Position numbers and translations under genes: made by a program. Below are positions 43,305 to 51,644 of a stretch of DNA of 64,000 nt, in pieces (the first letter of the stretch is position 1; every line of letters starts with the position of its first letter). The stretch lies in NCBI RefSeq assembly GCF_003937825.1, contig NZ_RSFW01000017.1, positions 62,001 through 126,000 of the forward strand. Reading direction: 5' to 3'. The notes under the pieces are model-generated. The model was not told the origin of the DNA. It did no database searches and saw only the letters and a list, made by a program, of their open reading frames with translations. Source of the stretch: Mesobacillus subterraneus. Its GTDB lineage: Bacteria > Bacillota > Bacilli > Bacillales > Cytobacillaceae.

Positions 43305-44702
43305 TCAGTCTTCGAGCAGGGATTCTAATATGGCGACTCCTTTTTCTATATCTGCAATCGGAGCGTTGGCAAAAGAAAGGCGGAAACAGGGCATGTTCTG
43401 TGTGGTATAAATCCGCCCGGGATTGATTAAGACTCCCTCCGAGAGTGCTTTCCGATACAGATCCTGCAAGGAGATTTCTTTCTTTATTTTAACCCAGATA
43501 AAAAATCCGCCCTTTGGTACTTCCCACTCAGCATATTTAGACAAATTATTTTCCAATGCTGATAATGCCGCGTCTCTCCTCTCCTTCAGCTGCGTCCTCA
43601 CCTTTAACACGTGCCGTTCGTATAACCCGCTTGACAGCCACTCAGCGGCCACTCGCTGTGATAATGAGCTGGAGCCATAGTCCGTTTGCATTTTCAAATC
43701 AGCCAGCCGGTCAATTACCGCTTCCGGACCAACAACCCATCCAATTCGCAAACCTGGATTCAGGCTCTTTGACAGACTTCCAAGATACAAGACATTTCCG
43801 TGCCTGTCATTGGACTTGATTGGCGGTGGTGGAGGCGAGTCTATCCATAAATCGCCATACACATCATCCTCGATAATAGGGAGCTGTTCACTTTCAGCAA
43901 ACTTTAGCAATTCGAGCCTTCTTTCTTCCTCCATCAATATACCTGTTGGATTATGAAACGTTGGCTGAGTGTACAATACAGATTTTTGAGTCCCTTCTAA
44001 CAGCTCAGGTATGATCCCTTGCTTGTCCAGTGTGATCCCACGAAGCCTCATTCCAGCAGACTGGAACGTAGAAAGTGAATATAGGTATGAAGGGTTTTCA
44101 AGATATACGGTTGATCCTCTTTCTAATAAGCCAATGGAAATCAGATGCAGCGCCTGCAATGCGCCTGACACCACCAGAACGGACGAGGCAGGCACCTCAA
44201 TGCCTTTTGATTTCAGATGCGTACTGATCGCTCTCCTTAGTTCCGGATTTCCTTTAGGATCTTCATACCCAAAAGGCTGGAGCTCCTGACCGACCTTTGT
44301 CATCACAGCTCTCATTTCTTCCAAAGGGAACAAGTCTCTTGATAATTCCCCCTTGCTGAGCTGGATCAAGTTTCCGTCAGATTCTGCCTTGTTGATGGCC
44401 TGTACTGTACCAATACTCGCCTGATGGGTACCCAGTTGCACTTGTTCATTCCAGTTCACCGGCGCATTTACTGACATGAGGGTCCATGTATTATTCACAA
44501 CGATCGTTCCCATGCCATGCATGCCCTCTATAAGGCCATCAGCTGCCAGCTCATCCAGCGCAGTGATGACCGTGCTTCTGTTTACTTCAAATTGCCTGGC
44601 AAGTTCCCGCTGGCTGGGGAGCCTGCTGCCCACAGGCCAGGTTCCATTTGTGATTTGACTTTTGATATATTCAATAATCACCTTGTATTTAGGTGTTTTC
44701 AT
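43305..44702 (-). CDS. MocR-type GntR/aminotransferase transcriptional regulator
   Basis: A 465-residue regulator with a GntR winged helix (residues 1-70: PSQRELARQFEVNRSTVITAL) joined to a fold-type I aminotransferase domain. The PLP-binding lysine is in YLGSLSKSLNPGLRIGW near residue 305, with DDVYGDLW before it. MocR proteins sense PLP, amino acids or GABA and often control a divergently transcribed gene, here an EamA exporter. The frame opens 19 codons earlier, but the ATG at 44702 has GGAG eight bases upstream and gives the normal MocR N terminus. Confidence 0.88.
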   Translation of the reverse strand: MKTPKYKVIIEYIKSQITNGTWPVGSRLPSQRELARQFEVNRSTVITALDELAADGLIEGMHGMGTIVVNNTWTLMSVNAPVNWNEQVQLGTHQASIGTVQAINKAESDGNLIQLSKGELSRDLFPLEEMRAVMTKVGQELQPFGYEDPKGNPELRRAISTHLKSKGIEVPASSVLVVSGALQALHLISIGLLERGSTVYLENPSYLYSLSTFQSAGMRLRGITLDKQGIIPELLEGTQKSVLYTQPTFHNPTGILMEEERRLELLKFAESEQLPIIEDDVYGDLWIDSPPPPPIKSNDRHGNVLYLGSLSKSLNPGLRIGWVVGPEAVIDRLADLKMQTDYGSSSLSQRVAAEWLSSGLYERHVLKVRTQLKERRDAALSALENNLSKYAEWEVPKGGFFIWVKIKKEISLQDLYRKALSEGVLINPGRIYTTQNMPCFRLSFANAPIADIEKGVAILESLLED

Positions 44703-44722
44703 TTCTAAGCTCCATTCAAAAT

Positions 44723-44753
44723 TGGTTGGTTTTATAATACCCCTACTGGTTGG
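44723..44753. promoter_or_regulatory. Direct repeat in the MocR/EamA intergenic region
   Basis: TGGTTGG occurs at 44723-44729 and 44747-44753, start-to-start 24 bases, with TATAATAC between. Paired direct repeats in such divergent gaps are typical MocR operators. Confidence 0.45.
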
Positions 44754-44836
44754 ATACATTTTAACAAGACCCCGTTATATTTAAAAGAAAAAGTTGTATC
44801 AGGATTAAATTGGATGGTTTTAGAGAGGTGATTCAC

Positions 44837-45730
44837 TTGAATGTAAAAATAGCAGCAGCACATGTTCTTGTCATTTTATTTTGGGGTTCGGCATTCGCAG
44901 GAATCAGGCATGGACTTGAAGGATATTCTCCAGAACACCTTTCATTCTTAAGGTTGCTGATTGGTTCCATTGCCCTTGTTTTCTATGCAGTTCTTACAAA
45001 AATGATACTTCCTGAAATAAAGGACTTGCCAGTCATATTCCTGTTTGGGTTTCTCGGTTTCGCGGTATACCAAACAGCACTGAGTTTCGGGGAAAAAAGT
45101 GTCAGCGCCGGTGCTGCCAGCCTGCTGGTCTCTACTTCCCCGTTATTTATCGGACTTCTAGGGAGGTTATTCTTCGGGGAACGGACCGGTAAAAATTACT
45201 GGTTCGGAGCTGGGATCAGTATGATAGGAATCTTCTTGATCTCTTTTGGGTCGGGCGGAGGATTTGGATTAGGAATCGGGGTCAGTTTGATTTTGATTGC
45301 TTCCCTATCAGAATCCATTTACTTCGTGTTTCAACAGAACTATTTGGCTAAATACGGAGCATTGCCGTTTACTGCTTACACTATATGGGCCGCAACAATC
45401 TTTATGAGCCTCTTTGCCGGTGGTTTGGGCCAGGAGATTGCTGCAGCATCCCCTGGCGCTACGTTTAGCACTATTTACCTCGGGCTGTTTCCAACCGTGA
45501 TCGCCTATTTTGCTATAGCTTATATAACAGCGGAATCCGGTGCAGCGGAAGCAGCAAATTCTCTATATCTGACACCAACAGCTGCCTTCCTTATCGCCTG
45601 GATGTGGCTTGGAGAGGTCCCATCACCATTGACGGTAATAGGTGGTGTGATTACTCTTATAGGGGTTTCCTTAACGTACTTAAATGCAAAAATCCAAGCA
45701 GAAAACTCTTCTTCAGAGGTCAAAGGATAA
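44837..45730 (+). CDS. EamA-family drug/metabolite exporter
   Basis: A 297-residue DMT-superfamily transporter with two EamA repeats and ten membrane helices: the first repeat begins VLVILFWGSAFAGIRHGL, the second near residue 145 with LILIASLSESIYFVFQQ. These proteins export amino acids or small metabolites. The best start is TTG 44837, with GAGGTG six bases away, rather than the unsupported ATG nine codons earlier. Its divergent partner is a MocR regulator, so the cargo may be an amino acid or vitamin B6-related compound, by inference. The 3' end overlaps the converging photolyase-like gene by 18 bases. Confidence 0.85.
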   Translation: MNVKIAAAHVLVILFWGSAFAGIRHGLEGYSPEHLSFLRLLIGSIALVFYAVLTKMILPEIKDLPVIFLFGFLGFAVYQTALSFGEKSVSAGAASLLVSTSPLFIGLLGRLFFGERTGKNYWFGAGISMIGIFLISFGSGGGFGLGIGVSLILIASLSESIYFVFQQNYLAKYGALPFTAYTIWAATIFMSLFAGGLGQEIAAASPGATFSTIYLGLFPTVIAYFAIAYITAESGAAEAANSLYLTPTAAFLIAWMWLGEVPSPLTVIGGVITLIGVSLTYLNAKIQAENSSSEVKG

Positions 45731-47089
45731 TTGCTCTGCTTCACCTTTCTTCTTTTCACGTGATGCTGTCGTATTCTTCATTTCCTTGGACTGAATCCTA
45801 GCGTTCTTCATTGCCTTGATCACATCCACCATCGGCGCCTCGTATCCAAGCTTATAGAAGCCTGGATAGAGCCATGGTTCGTGGATGTACTTACTTGAAA
45901 TCCCGTCCAATTCCGGTATGTACCTGCGGATAAACGAGCCATCCGGATCCAGCTGACGGCCGAGTTTCACCGGATTTTGAATTTTCGGCCAGCCTTTCAA
46001 CCCTGATATTTGCTGATAATAGAAATCATGGATCGCCGGCTCGTAATCCAAATATAATCCAGCCAGTTTTGCGGATGGTTTCTCACTATCCAGCAGGAGG
46101 ATATTGGATACGAATGAGATCACCAGCCCTCTCAGCGTGAAATTGAGCCATCCGGTCTTATACAAACATCTCATCGAAGCATCGATGATCGGAATACCTG
46201 TTTTACCTTCAAGCCAACGCAGGTACCATTCATCATTCCATATTCTTTCAATCTTGCTATCGCCAGTAACCTCTGCTTGAGGTAAGCTGCAGATTTTCAC
46301 CCGCGTATAAAGCCCCGATAAAAACTGTTCAAGCTGCAGCCTCTCCTTGTCACACTCAATCATATCTAGTTTTTGTGTTGTTTTTTGGAAAATCGTCCTC
46401 ACCGATATATTCCCCCAGACGATAAAGGCAGAAAGCCTGGAGGATGATTGGGATGAGGCTAAAGGATTCTGAAGGTTTTCCATATAGCTTAAATATCTTT
46501 GATCGAGAAATGTATCGAGGGTTTCAACTGCCTGCAGTTCTCCACCCTGCTGCCCAAAACGGATCTTGCTGCCTTTACTATTCATTGTTTTGAGCTTCTT
46601 TAAATCGGTAAACAGGATTTCCGGAACATGCGAAGGTGAATGGATTTCCTCAGGAGCAGGTATCAGCGGTTGAGCCATATAGGTTTCATAGACTCTTTTG
46701 AAGCCCCTTGCTGACCCCTTTTTGGGTTCCAGACCATAGGTTGTCAAAGTCTGGGTGTGTTGTTTTACCCATTTCGTGACTTTATCCAGAACCAGGGAGT
46801 CGGCATGGGAAAATACATGGATCGATTCATATGTCTCCAGCAAAACCCCCAAAACTGCCTCCAGTTCATCTTGCGCAAAAAAAAGCTGGCCGTTACGTTG
46901 CTGCAGCTGCTTTGACAGCTCAGCAAGGCTTTCAACAACAAATTGATAATGTCTTTTTGAAAGAATGGACCCTTCCCATTCGGAAGGCTCAAAAACATAT
47001 AACGGCAATACCTCACCCCTGTCAGCTGCCGCAGTTAACGGCTGATGATCAGAAATTCGCAAATCTCTATGGAAAAGAATGATATTCAT
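45713..47089 (-). CDS. Divergent photolyase/cryptochrome-like flavoprotein
   Basis: A 458-residue member of the photolyase/cryptochrome family. The N-terminal alpha/beta domain starts IILFHRDLRISDHQPL; the FAD domain has WLEGKTGIPIIDASMRCLYKTGWLN near residue 295 (outline) and DPDGSFIRRYIPELDG near 395. The segment that in CPD photolyases reads NNGGWQW here reads approximately AIHDFYYQQ, so the flavin-N5 Asn and the proximal Trp of the electron-transfer chain are not visible, and the usual HNR lesion-contact is altered. It may be a photoreceptor or a repair enzyme of another subclass. Convergent with the exporter gene. Confidence 0.75.
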   Translation of the reverse strand: MNIILFHRDLRISDHQPLTAAADRGEVLPLYVFEPSEWEGSILSKRHYQFVVESLAELSKQLQQRNGQLFFAQDELEAVLGVLLETYESIHVFSHADSLVLDKVTKWVKQHTQTLTTYGLEPKKGSARGFKRVYETYMAQPLIPAPEEIHSPSHVPEILFTDLKKLKTMNSKGSKIRFGQQGGELQAVETLDTFLDQRYLSYMENLQNPLASSQSSSRLSAFIVWGNISVRTIFQKTTQKLDMIECDKERLQLEQFLSGLYTRVKICSLPQAEVTGDSKIERIWNDEWYLRWLEGKTGIPIIDASMRCLYKTGWLNFTLRGLVISFVSNILLLDSEKPSAKLAGLYLDYEPAIHDFYYQQISGLKGWPKIQNPVKLGRQLDPDGSFIRRYIPELDGISSKYIHEPWLYPGFYKLGYEAPMVDVIKAMKNARIQSKEMKNTTASREKKKGEAEQLSFDL

Positions 47090-47131
47090 CCAGCACCAAC
47101 TCCATTACATGTTCCTTCTTCGAATAACAAA

Positions 47132-47160
47132 AAATGGCGCACCAATATGGCTGCCACCTT
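47132..47160 (-). terminator. Probable terminator of the satD-DUF3307 unit
   Basis: GGTGGC and GCGCCA-type arms followed on the minus strand by TTTTTTG; the stem is irregular. Confidence 0.4.
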
Positions 47161-47166
47161 ATTCCT

Positions 47167-48039
47167 TTAATTCAACACTTCTCGTAACAAGATTCCTAAG
47201 ACGATTCCCAGGAACATAGAGGTTAATGTCCCCAGCAGGAAATATTCAGCCCAGTCCCGATCATCCATTTGCTTGAAGCGCGCAATTGATTTTGCGGTAA
47301 CAATGAAGGCGATTGCCGGATAGGATCCATAGTACGTGAGCAGGATGACCAGGAGCCTTTCAATATAGCCGATCAGCTTTCCGCGAGACATATCGTGTTT
47401 ATTGAAAACCATATAGCTATATTGCTCTGAAAGACCTTGATCACTCATTCTTTTCTTTGGATACCCAGATTCCTTCAATTCATTTTTAAACGTGTATTTC
47501 CCTTCAAAAGTCAACAGCTGTCCAGGCAATGAGCCCAGCAGAATCCTAATCAAATGTCCGCTGACAGAAGTTCCTAAAATTAAAATAACCACAAAAAACA
47601 AGATTGAGCTCCCCGTGCTTAACTGCCGTCCTTCCTCGAACAGCAATTCTATGAATCTGCTAAAATTTGAAACAAGCGGCATTCCGTAGAATAACTGAAT
47701 GGCAATCATAATCATCACAAGGTGGAGCAGCTGATCCAAAATAAAAAACCATAATTTACTGAAGTTTTCCCGGTTTGTGTACTCATCAACCATTTTTATT
47801 TTTACAAGGTCAATGACTAAATGCGTTCCTGCAATGAACATGGCAGGCCAAACAACAGCCCTGAGCAGAGGCTGGTGATCACCTGAAAGAAACCAGCCTG
47901 CTGACAAAACAACTGTGGTCAACAGGTAGTGATGGAGAATATGCTTTTTAATATTCTTCAGCTTTTCTTGTACCATTTTGTCTGTCTGAAGGTAAAAATC
48001 AGCTAGTAAATGCGCTATGATTAAACTCAAAAAAAGCAT
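47167..48039 (-). CDS. DUF3307 membrane protein
   Basis: A 290-residue membrane protein of the DUF3307 family: it starts LIIAHLLADFYLQTDKMVQEK and keeps the HHYLLT and GTHLVIDLVKI motifs of the N-terminal domain, followed by five or six more hydrophobic segments. The His/Asp residues at membrane edges are conserved in the family, but the function is unknown. AAAGGAGCTATT precedes the ATG. It is 15 bases after a SatD gene; this SatD-DUF3307 pairing recurs in Firmicutes, which suggests that SatD controls the membrane protein. Confidence 0.8.
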   Translation of the reverse strand: MLFLSLIIAHLLADFYLQTDKMVQEKLKNIKKHILHHYLLTTVVLSAGWFLSGDHQPLLRAVVWPAMFIAGTHLVIDLVKIKMVDEYTNRENFSKLWFFILDQLLHLVMIMIAIQLFYGMPLVSNFSRFIELLFEEGRQLSTGSSILFFVVILILGTSVSGHLIRILLGSLPGQLLTFEGKYTFKNELKESGYPKKRMSDQGLSEQYSYMVFNKHDMSRGKLIGYIERLLVILLTYYGSYPAIAFIVTAKSIARFKQMDDRDWAEYFLLGTLTSMFLGIVLGILLREVLN

Positions 48040-48054
48040 AATAGCTCCTTTCCA

Positions 48055-48789
48055 CTAAAGGCTGAAGATTTTTTCCACCCTGTCCCTGATATACTTTCTT
48101 ATGTCATCCTCTTGATCGTGTGGTTCTGTAACATTGTTACTTCTTGATTGAATCAAGTTCAATGCCAATTTAATTTTCCGATAACTATTGAGGATCTGCT
48201 CACTGTGCCCTTTTTTAAAGTGGCTGTATATCGTTGGGGCAGAGCGGCCCAAAAGTTCGGCTACAGCGTTCTGTTTCCCATATATTAGGTAAAGGGAGCA
48301 AACAAGCCGCTGGATTTCCGTTTGCTGAATAGTCAATTCATGCTGGAGCGAAACCATACCATTCAGCAGGATTAAAAGCTCGTCCTCCGGATGCTCAACC
48401 TTAAACAAAAATGACTCTCTGTCTTTTTGCTTTTTCAGTTTGTCGTTGGCGATTCTAGCCTGTTTAACCAAAGGGTGGATCCATTTTTCGATATCAATCT
48501 GATCCACGTTCTTTTCAATGCTCCCAAAAGCAAGACCGAAGTACGGCTGGTGATTCTCATATTTCCAAATACGACTGATATAAAAAGCGACGGTAAACGC
48601 TGTAGCATACCCTTCGGCAATCAGGATCAGCTCATCCCCGGATCGATGCTTCACCTGGATGGATCGATTTCCTTGGAACCAATCCCTCACCCAGTGTTCC
48701 AATCCCGATATATAATTGCTTAATTCATCCCCGGATGCTGCCGAAGAGGACTTGGAAATATCCATGATGAAAACAGAAGCAGGCACCAT
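48055..48789 (-). CDS. SatD-family regulator
   Basis: A 244-residue SatD protein. It begins MVPASVFIMDISKSSSA, typical of the family, and has a C-terminal helix-turn-helix (GKQNAVAELLGRSAPTIYSHFKKG near residue 190, outline). I start at the ATG 48789, which has GGTGG seven bases upstream; two earlier in-frame ATGs have none. An array of TTAGAT boxes covers its promoter, as expected of an autoregulated repressor. The signal is unknown; streptococcal satD was found in a locus affecting restriction-modification and stress, but I see no such genes here. Confidence 0.78.
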   Translation of the reverse strand: MVPASVFIMDISKSSSAASGDELSNYISGLEHWVRDWFQGNRSIQVKHRSGDELILIAEGYATAFTVAFYISRIWKYENHQPYFGLAFGSIEKNVDQIDIEKWIHPLVKQARIANDKLKKQKDRESFLFKVEHPEDELLILLNGMVSLQHELTIQQTEIQRLVCSLYLIYGKQNAVAELLGRSAPTIYSHFKKGHSEQILNSYRKIKLALNLIQSRSNNVTEPHDQEDDIRKYIRDRVEKIFSL

Positions 48790-48813
48790 TGCCATACCAC
48801 CCAACATTAGATT

Positions 48814-48831
48814 TTAGATTATATAATCTAA
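48814..48831. promoter_or_regulatory. Palindromic operator at the satD start site
   Basis: TTAGATTATATAATCTAA is a perfect 18-bp palindrome just downstream of the -10 box. Further TTAGAT/TTAGAC half-sites occur at about 48806, 48842 and 48872. Confidence 0.65.
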
Positions 48832-48859
48832 TATTATTAAAATTAGATAGTATAGTCAA
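48831..48859 (-). promoter_or_regulatory. Sigma-A promoter of satD
   Basis: On the minus strand TTGACT (48854-48859), 17 bases, TAATAT (48831-48836). One TTAGAT half-site lies in the spacer. Confidence 0.7.
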
Positions 48860-48950
48860 ATCTCTTCAAAATTAGACTGTTCCCTTCATTAAGACTTTCC
48901 TTTTCATTTTAACAAGAGCATACGTTCGGTTCAATGGGTAAATAAGTACA

Positions 48951-49003
48951 AAAAGAGCCCATAGATCAGGGGCATAATTGTACCCTTTCTACGCGGCTCT
49001 TTT
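48951..49003 (-). terminator. Terminator of ppiB
   Basis: AAAAGAGCC and GGCTCTTTT outer arms with an inner AGGG/CCCT pairing; TTTTTG follows on the minus strand. Confidence 0.75.
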
Positions 49004-49010
49004 CAGTTGC

Positions 49011-49448
49011 TTATTCTTCTGTTACGACGACCTTTTCCATTACATCGCCATTTCTCATCGCTTTGGCAGCTTCCAGACCGGAAGTCACTTTACCGAATAC
49101 AGTGTGAACACCATTCAGATGCGGCTGTGACTCATGAACGATGAAGAACTGGCTTCCGCCTGTATCTTTTCCTGCGTGTGCCATTGAAAGCGCGCCAGGA
49201 ACGTGTGTATGCGGGTTTCCTTCTGTTTCACACTTGATTGTGTAACCCGGTCCCCCTGTCCCTGTTCCGTGCGGGCAGCCTCCCTGGCTGACAAATCCAG
49301 GAATGACACGGTGGAAGTTCAAGCCATTATAGAAACCTTCGTTTGCGAGCTTTTCAAAGTTAGCAACTGTTCCAGGTGCTTCGTTTGGATAAAGTTCGAA
49401 TTCGATTTTCTCACCATTTTGCATTTGTATGTATCCTTTTTTAGCCAT
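49011..49448 (-). CDS. ppiB: Peptidyl-prolyl cis-trans isomerase (cyclophilin)
   Basis: A 145-residue cytoplasmic cyclophilin that speeds proline isomerisation in folding proteins. The active-site pieces [14 protein letters not shown] near residue 42, [18 protein letters not shown] near 80 (outline) and HTVFGKV near 113 are complete, and the length is close to B. subtilis PpiB (143). The frame opens 23 codons earlier, but AAAGGAGATGATTCAC places the start at ATG 49448. It is a single-gene unit. Confidence 0.95.
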   Translation of the reverse strand: MAKKGYIQMQNGEKIEFELYPNEAPGTVANFEKLANEGFYNGLNFHRVIPGFVSQGGCPHGTGTGGPGYTIKCETEGNPHTHVPGALSMAHAGKDTGGSQFFIVHESQPHLNGVHTVFGKVTSGLEAAKAMRNGDVMEKVVVTEE

Positions 49449-49538
49449 GTGAATCATCTCCTTTGATAAAATCATTGTTATCATAACACTTTTCAAAATA
49501 AAAATAAAAGTTTCCACACCTTTGAATTGTATTTTTTC

Positions 49539-49552
49539 AACACCAGTGTGTT
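49539..49552. promoter_or_regulatory. Palindrome AACAC-N4-GTGTT
   Basis: AACACCAGTGTGTT is a perfect inverted repeat just before a possible -10 (TAAAAT or TATAAC) of the structured transcript downstream, and about 90 bases from ppiB. It could be an operator for either direction. Confidence 0.4.
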
Positions 49553-49559
49553 AAAATAT

Positions 49560-49683
49560 AACTGCCTCTGCCGAACCTTCGCTTGTTGCGGGACACTTAA
49601 CCACTGTACGGACGGCAGGGGCCCTGCTTTTGCAGGCTGAATGATGAAATTTTCAAACCTTGCTCTCGTAAGGTTTTTATTTA
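49560..49683 (+). ncRNA. Candidate structured leader or small RNA before vanZ
   Basis: A GC-rich island in AT-rich surroundings. CTGCC (49562) pairs with GGCAG (49614), CCG (49571) with CGG (49609), and CCTGC pairs with GCAGG around TTTT (49623-49636). A hairpin AAACCTT/AAGGTTT with TTTTT follows (49655-49683). This is the shape of a riboswitch-plus-terminator or an independent small RNA. It matches no family that I recognise. The vanZ gene begins 55 bases after it. Confidence 0.5.
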
Positions 49684-49737
49684 TGTTTGCTCATTTAATA
49701 GATTGGTAAAATTACATTTTTCTGTAAAGGAGTATAC

Positions 49738-50244
49738 ATGCTGAATTTAATAGATTTTAAGTATAGAAAATGGGCAATTTACCTATCCTACACATTGTTT
49801 ATCATCTATATTCTCCTGGCGCTGACCCTTCTGTTTTTAAGTCCATACAGACAGGCTGCATATGAAATCAACACCGCAGGAGCTGAAAACTATAACCTCA
49901 TTCCGTTTAAAACAATTTCAGACTACATAAAGGCATCTTCCCATATCAATCAAAGCATCTGGATTTCCAACCTTTTTGGCAACATCCTCGCTTTCATGCC
50001 GCTGGGATTTTTCCTGCCTTTGCTGTTTAAAAGATGCATTGGTTTTTGGCGAACGCTAGGATCCGTATTCCTGGCCACCTCACTTGTGGAAGGGCTGCAA
50101 TTTGCAACCCATGTAGGAAGTTTCGATGTTGATGATATCATCCTAAATACAATAGGTGGAGCGATTGGATATTTGTTGTTTTTACTCCTCTATATGCTCG
50201 CTGTAAAAAAGGTGAAAAATGATGAGAATCAGAAAACTGAGTAA
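49738..50244 (+). CDS. VanZ-family membrane protein
   Basis: A 168-residue integral membrane protein with four helices and the VanZ signature: FKTISDYIKASSH, then NLFGNILAFMPLGFFLPLL and a C-terminal VEGLQFATHVGSFDVDDIILN (outlined). VanZ proteins in glycopeptide clusters raise teicoplanin resistance; stand-alone homologues are common in Bacillus with unknown roles in the cell envelope. AAAGGAGTATAC precedes the ATG. Its end overlaps the acetyltransferase start by 26 bases. Confidence 0.85.
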   Translation: MLNLIDFKYRKWAIYLSYTLFIIYILLALTLLFLSPYRQAAYEINTAGAENYNLIPFKTISDYIKASSHINQSIWISNLFGNILAFMPLGFFLPLLFKRCIGFWRTLGSVFLATSLVEGLQFATHVGSFDVDDIILNTIGGAIGYLLFLLLYMLAVKKVKNDENQKTE

Positions 50245-50689
50245 TCACGAGCAGCCTCCCTGGGACCTGCTCCTGCTTGCCGACCCTTCCGAAGAGTTGG
50301 TGTCAGCCTATGTTAAGGCCGGTACATGCTATATTGCAGAAGCCCAGACCGGCCCACCTGTAGGGGTGATCGTTCTTCTGCCGCTGACAGATGGAAAATT
50401 AGAAATTGTGAATCTAGCAGTCAAGGAGACGATGCAGGGGAAAGGAATCGGAACAAGTCTCTTGAAGCATGGTGTGAAGGTAGCGAGGAAATCAGGTTAT
50501 CAGCAAATCGAGATCGGGACAGGCAATTCAAGCATCAATCAGCTCGCCCTATACCAAAAAGCCGGCTTCCGTATTACTGGAATTGAGCGTGATTTTTTCA
50601 TAAGAAATTACGCTGAACCCATTTATGAAAATGGGATTCAGTGCAGGGATATGATCCGGTTATCGATGTCCCTGTCCGATTCAGGATGA
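50219..50689 (+). CDS. GNAT-family N-acetyltransferase
   Basis: A 156-residue GNAT enzyme. Motif A, VKETMQGKGIGTSLLKHG near residue 72, gives the pyrophosphate loop Q-x-x-G-x-G/A for acetyl-CoA; motif B is LYQKAGFRITGIERDFF near 110. The acceptor is unknown, though the end region IYENGIQCRDMIRLS resembles Bacillus YvbK-like acetyltransferases. It overlaps vanZ by 26 bases, so both are translated from one message. ATG 50219 or the next codon 50222 may start; AGGTG lies just upstream. Confidence 0.85.
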   Translation: MMRIRKLSNHEQPPWDLLLLADPSEELVSAYVKAGTCYIAEAQTGPPVGVIVLLPLTDGKLEIVNLAVKETMQGKGIGTSLLKHGVKVARKSGYQQIEIGTGNSSINQLALYQKAGFRITGIERDFFIRNYAEPIYENGIQCRDMIRLSMSLSDSG

Positions 50690-50701
50690 ACCAACTTGCA
50701 C

Positions 50702-50735
50702 AAAGGACCCTGGGGTTTATTTACGGGGTCTTTTC
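50702..50735 (+). terminator. Terminator of the vanZ-acetyltransferase unit
   Basis: AAAG-GACCC and GGGTC-TTTT arms around a loop; ends in TTTT. Confidence 0.65.
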
Positions 50736-50783
50736 AGGCTGATTTTAAAGATTGTTTTCGCATTGTTTCGTATATTTACTTTT

Positions 50784-51290
50784 TTAACGATTGACCAGAA
50801 GCGGAAGATGGCTATAGATGCCAACCACTTCTTCCATCTTCATCCTTACAAGCCCGCTTGAAGAAGGGGCGACGAAATCAATCGTCCCCGGAACGACAGA
50901 ATACTCCTGCTCCCCCCAGGGAATATCCTTCTTGCCGCTATATTGCTGATAAACCCCTTTTCCGACGTAACAGACGATCTTAGGCCGGTAAACCTCAATT
51001 TTCCGCTTTAGCTCTTCTCTTCCCTCCTGGTATTCCTCCTTTGTGATTTCATCCGCAGCCTTCGTTGGGCGTGCCACTATGTTCGTCATTCCATAACCTA
51101 TTTCGAGAAGCTTGTAATCCTCAGCAGAATCATATTTTCTCGGGGTAATCCCCGCTTCAAAAAGAATTTTCCAAAATCGATTATTCGGATTTGCGTAATG
51201 ATGGCCCGTTTCCGATGATCGGATACTTGGATTAAAGCCAACAAAAATCACTTCAAGCCCTTCCCGCAAATGGTCTAAGATCGTATTCAC
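50784..51290 (-). CDS. mug: Mismatch-specific DNA glycosylase (Mug/TDG family)
   Basis: A 168-residue uracil-DNA-glycosylase-fold enzyme removing uracil or thymine opposite guanine. Motif 1 is VGFNPSIRSSETGHHYANP near residue 18, with the catalytic Asn of GFNPS; motif 2 is PGTIDFVAPSSSGL near 135. The length matches E. coli Mug (168). The frame opens 12 codons earlier, but AGAGGAG eight bases upstream marks the GTG at 51290 as the start. It follows the small gene at 51331 closely. Confidence 0.88.
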   Translation of the reverse strand: MNTILDHLREGLEVIFVGFNPSIRSSETGHHYANPNNRFWKILFEAGITPRKYDSAEDYKLLEIGYGMTNIVARPTKAADEITKEEYQEGREELKRKIEVYRPKIVCYVGKGVYQQYSGKKDIPWGEQEYSVVPGTIDFVAPSSSGLVRMKMEEVVGIYSHLPLLVNR

Positions 51291-51330
51291 CGCTCCATCT
51301 CCTCTCCGGCTTCTTCTATTCAGCAACAGC

Positions 51331-51576
51331 TCACCAATACCGTGGCGGAAGCTCGTTATGTTTGCTGATTCCCTTAAAGATCCTTAAATGAAACAAAAAC
51401 TCATCATAGAACATCGACTCAGCATTCTCGAAAGAATAGGCATCTGCAAACCGATCCAATAATTCAGAGTCAATGTTATCCTCAAGACCGCTAAGCCACA
51501 TTTTATAGCCGTGTTGTTCGTATATATCACTCAGACCGGCCCATTCAAACATACTCTGAAGCTCTTTTTCACCCAT
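51331..51576 (-). CDS. Hypothetical acidic 81-residue protein
   Basis: A soluble acidic protein from ATG 51576, preceded by AAAGGAGTGATACA. It is helical, with aromatic segments MFEWAGLSDIYEQHGYKMW and FYDEFLFHLRIFKG, and ends NELPPRYW. No family is recognised. It lies 40 bases before the mug start, so the pair is probably co-transcribed. Confidence 0.6.
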   Translation of the reverse strand: MGEKELQSMFEWAGLSDIYEQHGYKMWLSGLEDNIDSELLDRFADAYSFENAESMFYDEFLFHLRIFKGISKHNELPPRYW

Positions 51577-51644
51577 TGTATCACTCCTTTATATTACTCC
51601 TACATCATTTCACCTTTTTGTATGTTTATATACGAGTCTGCATT

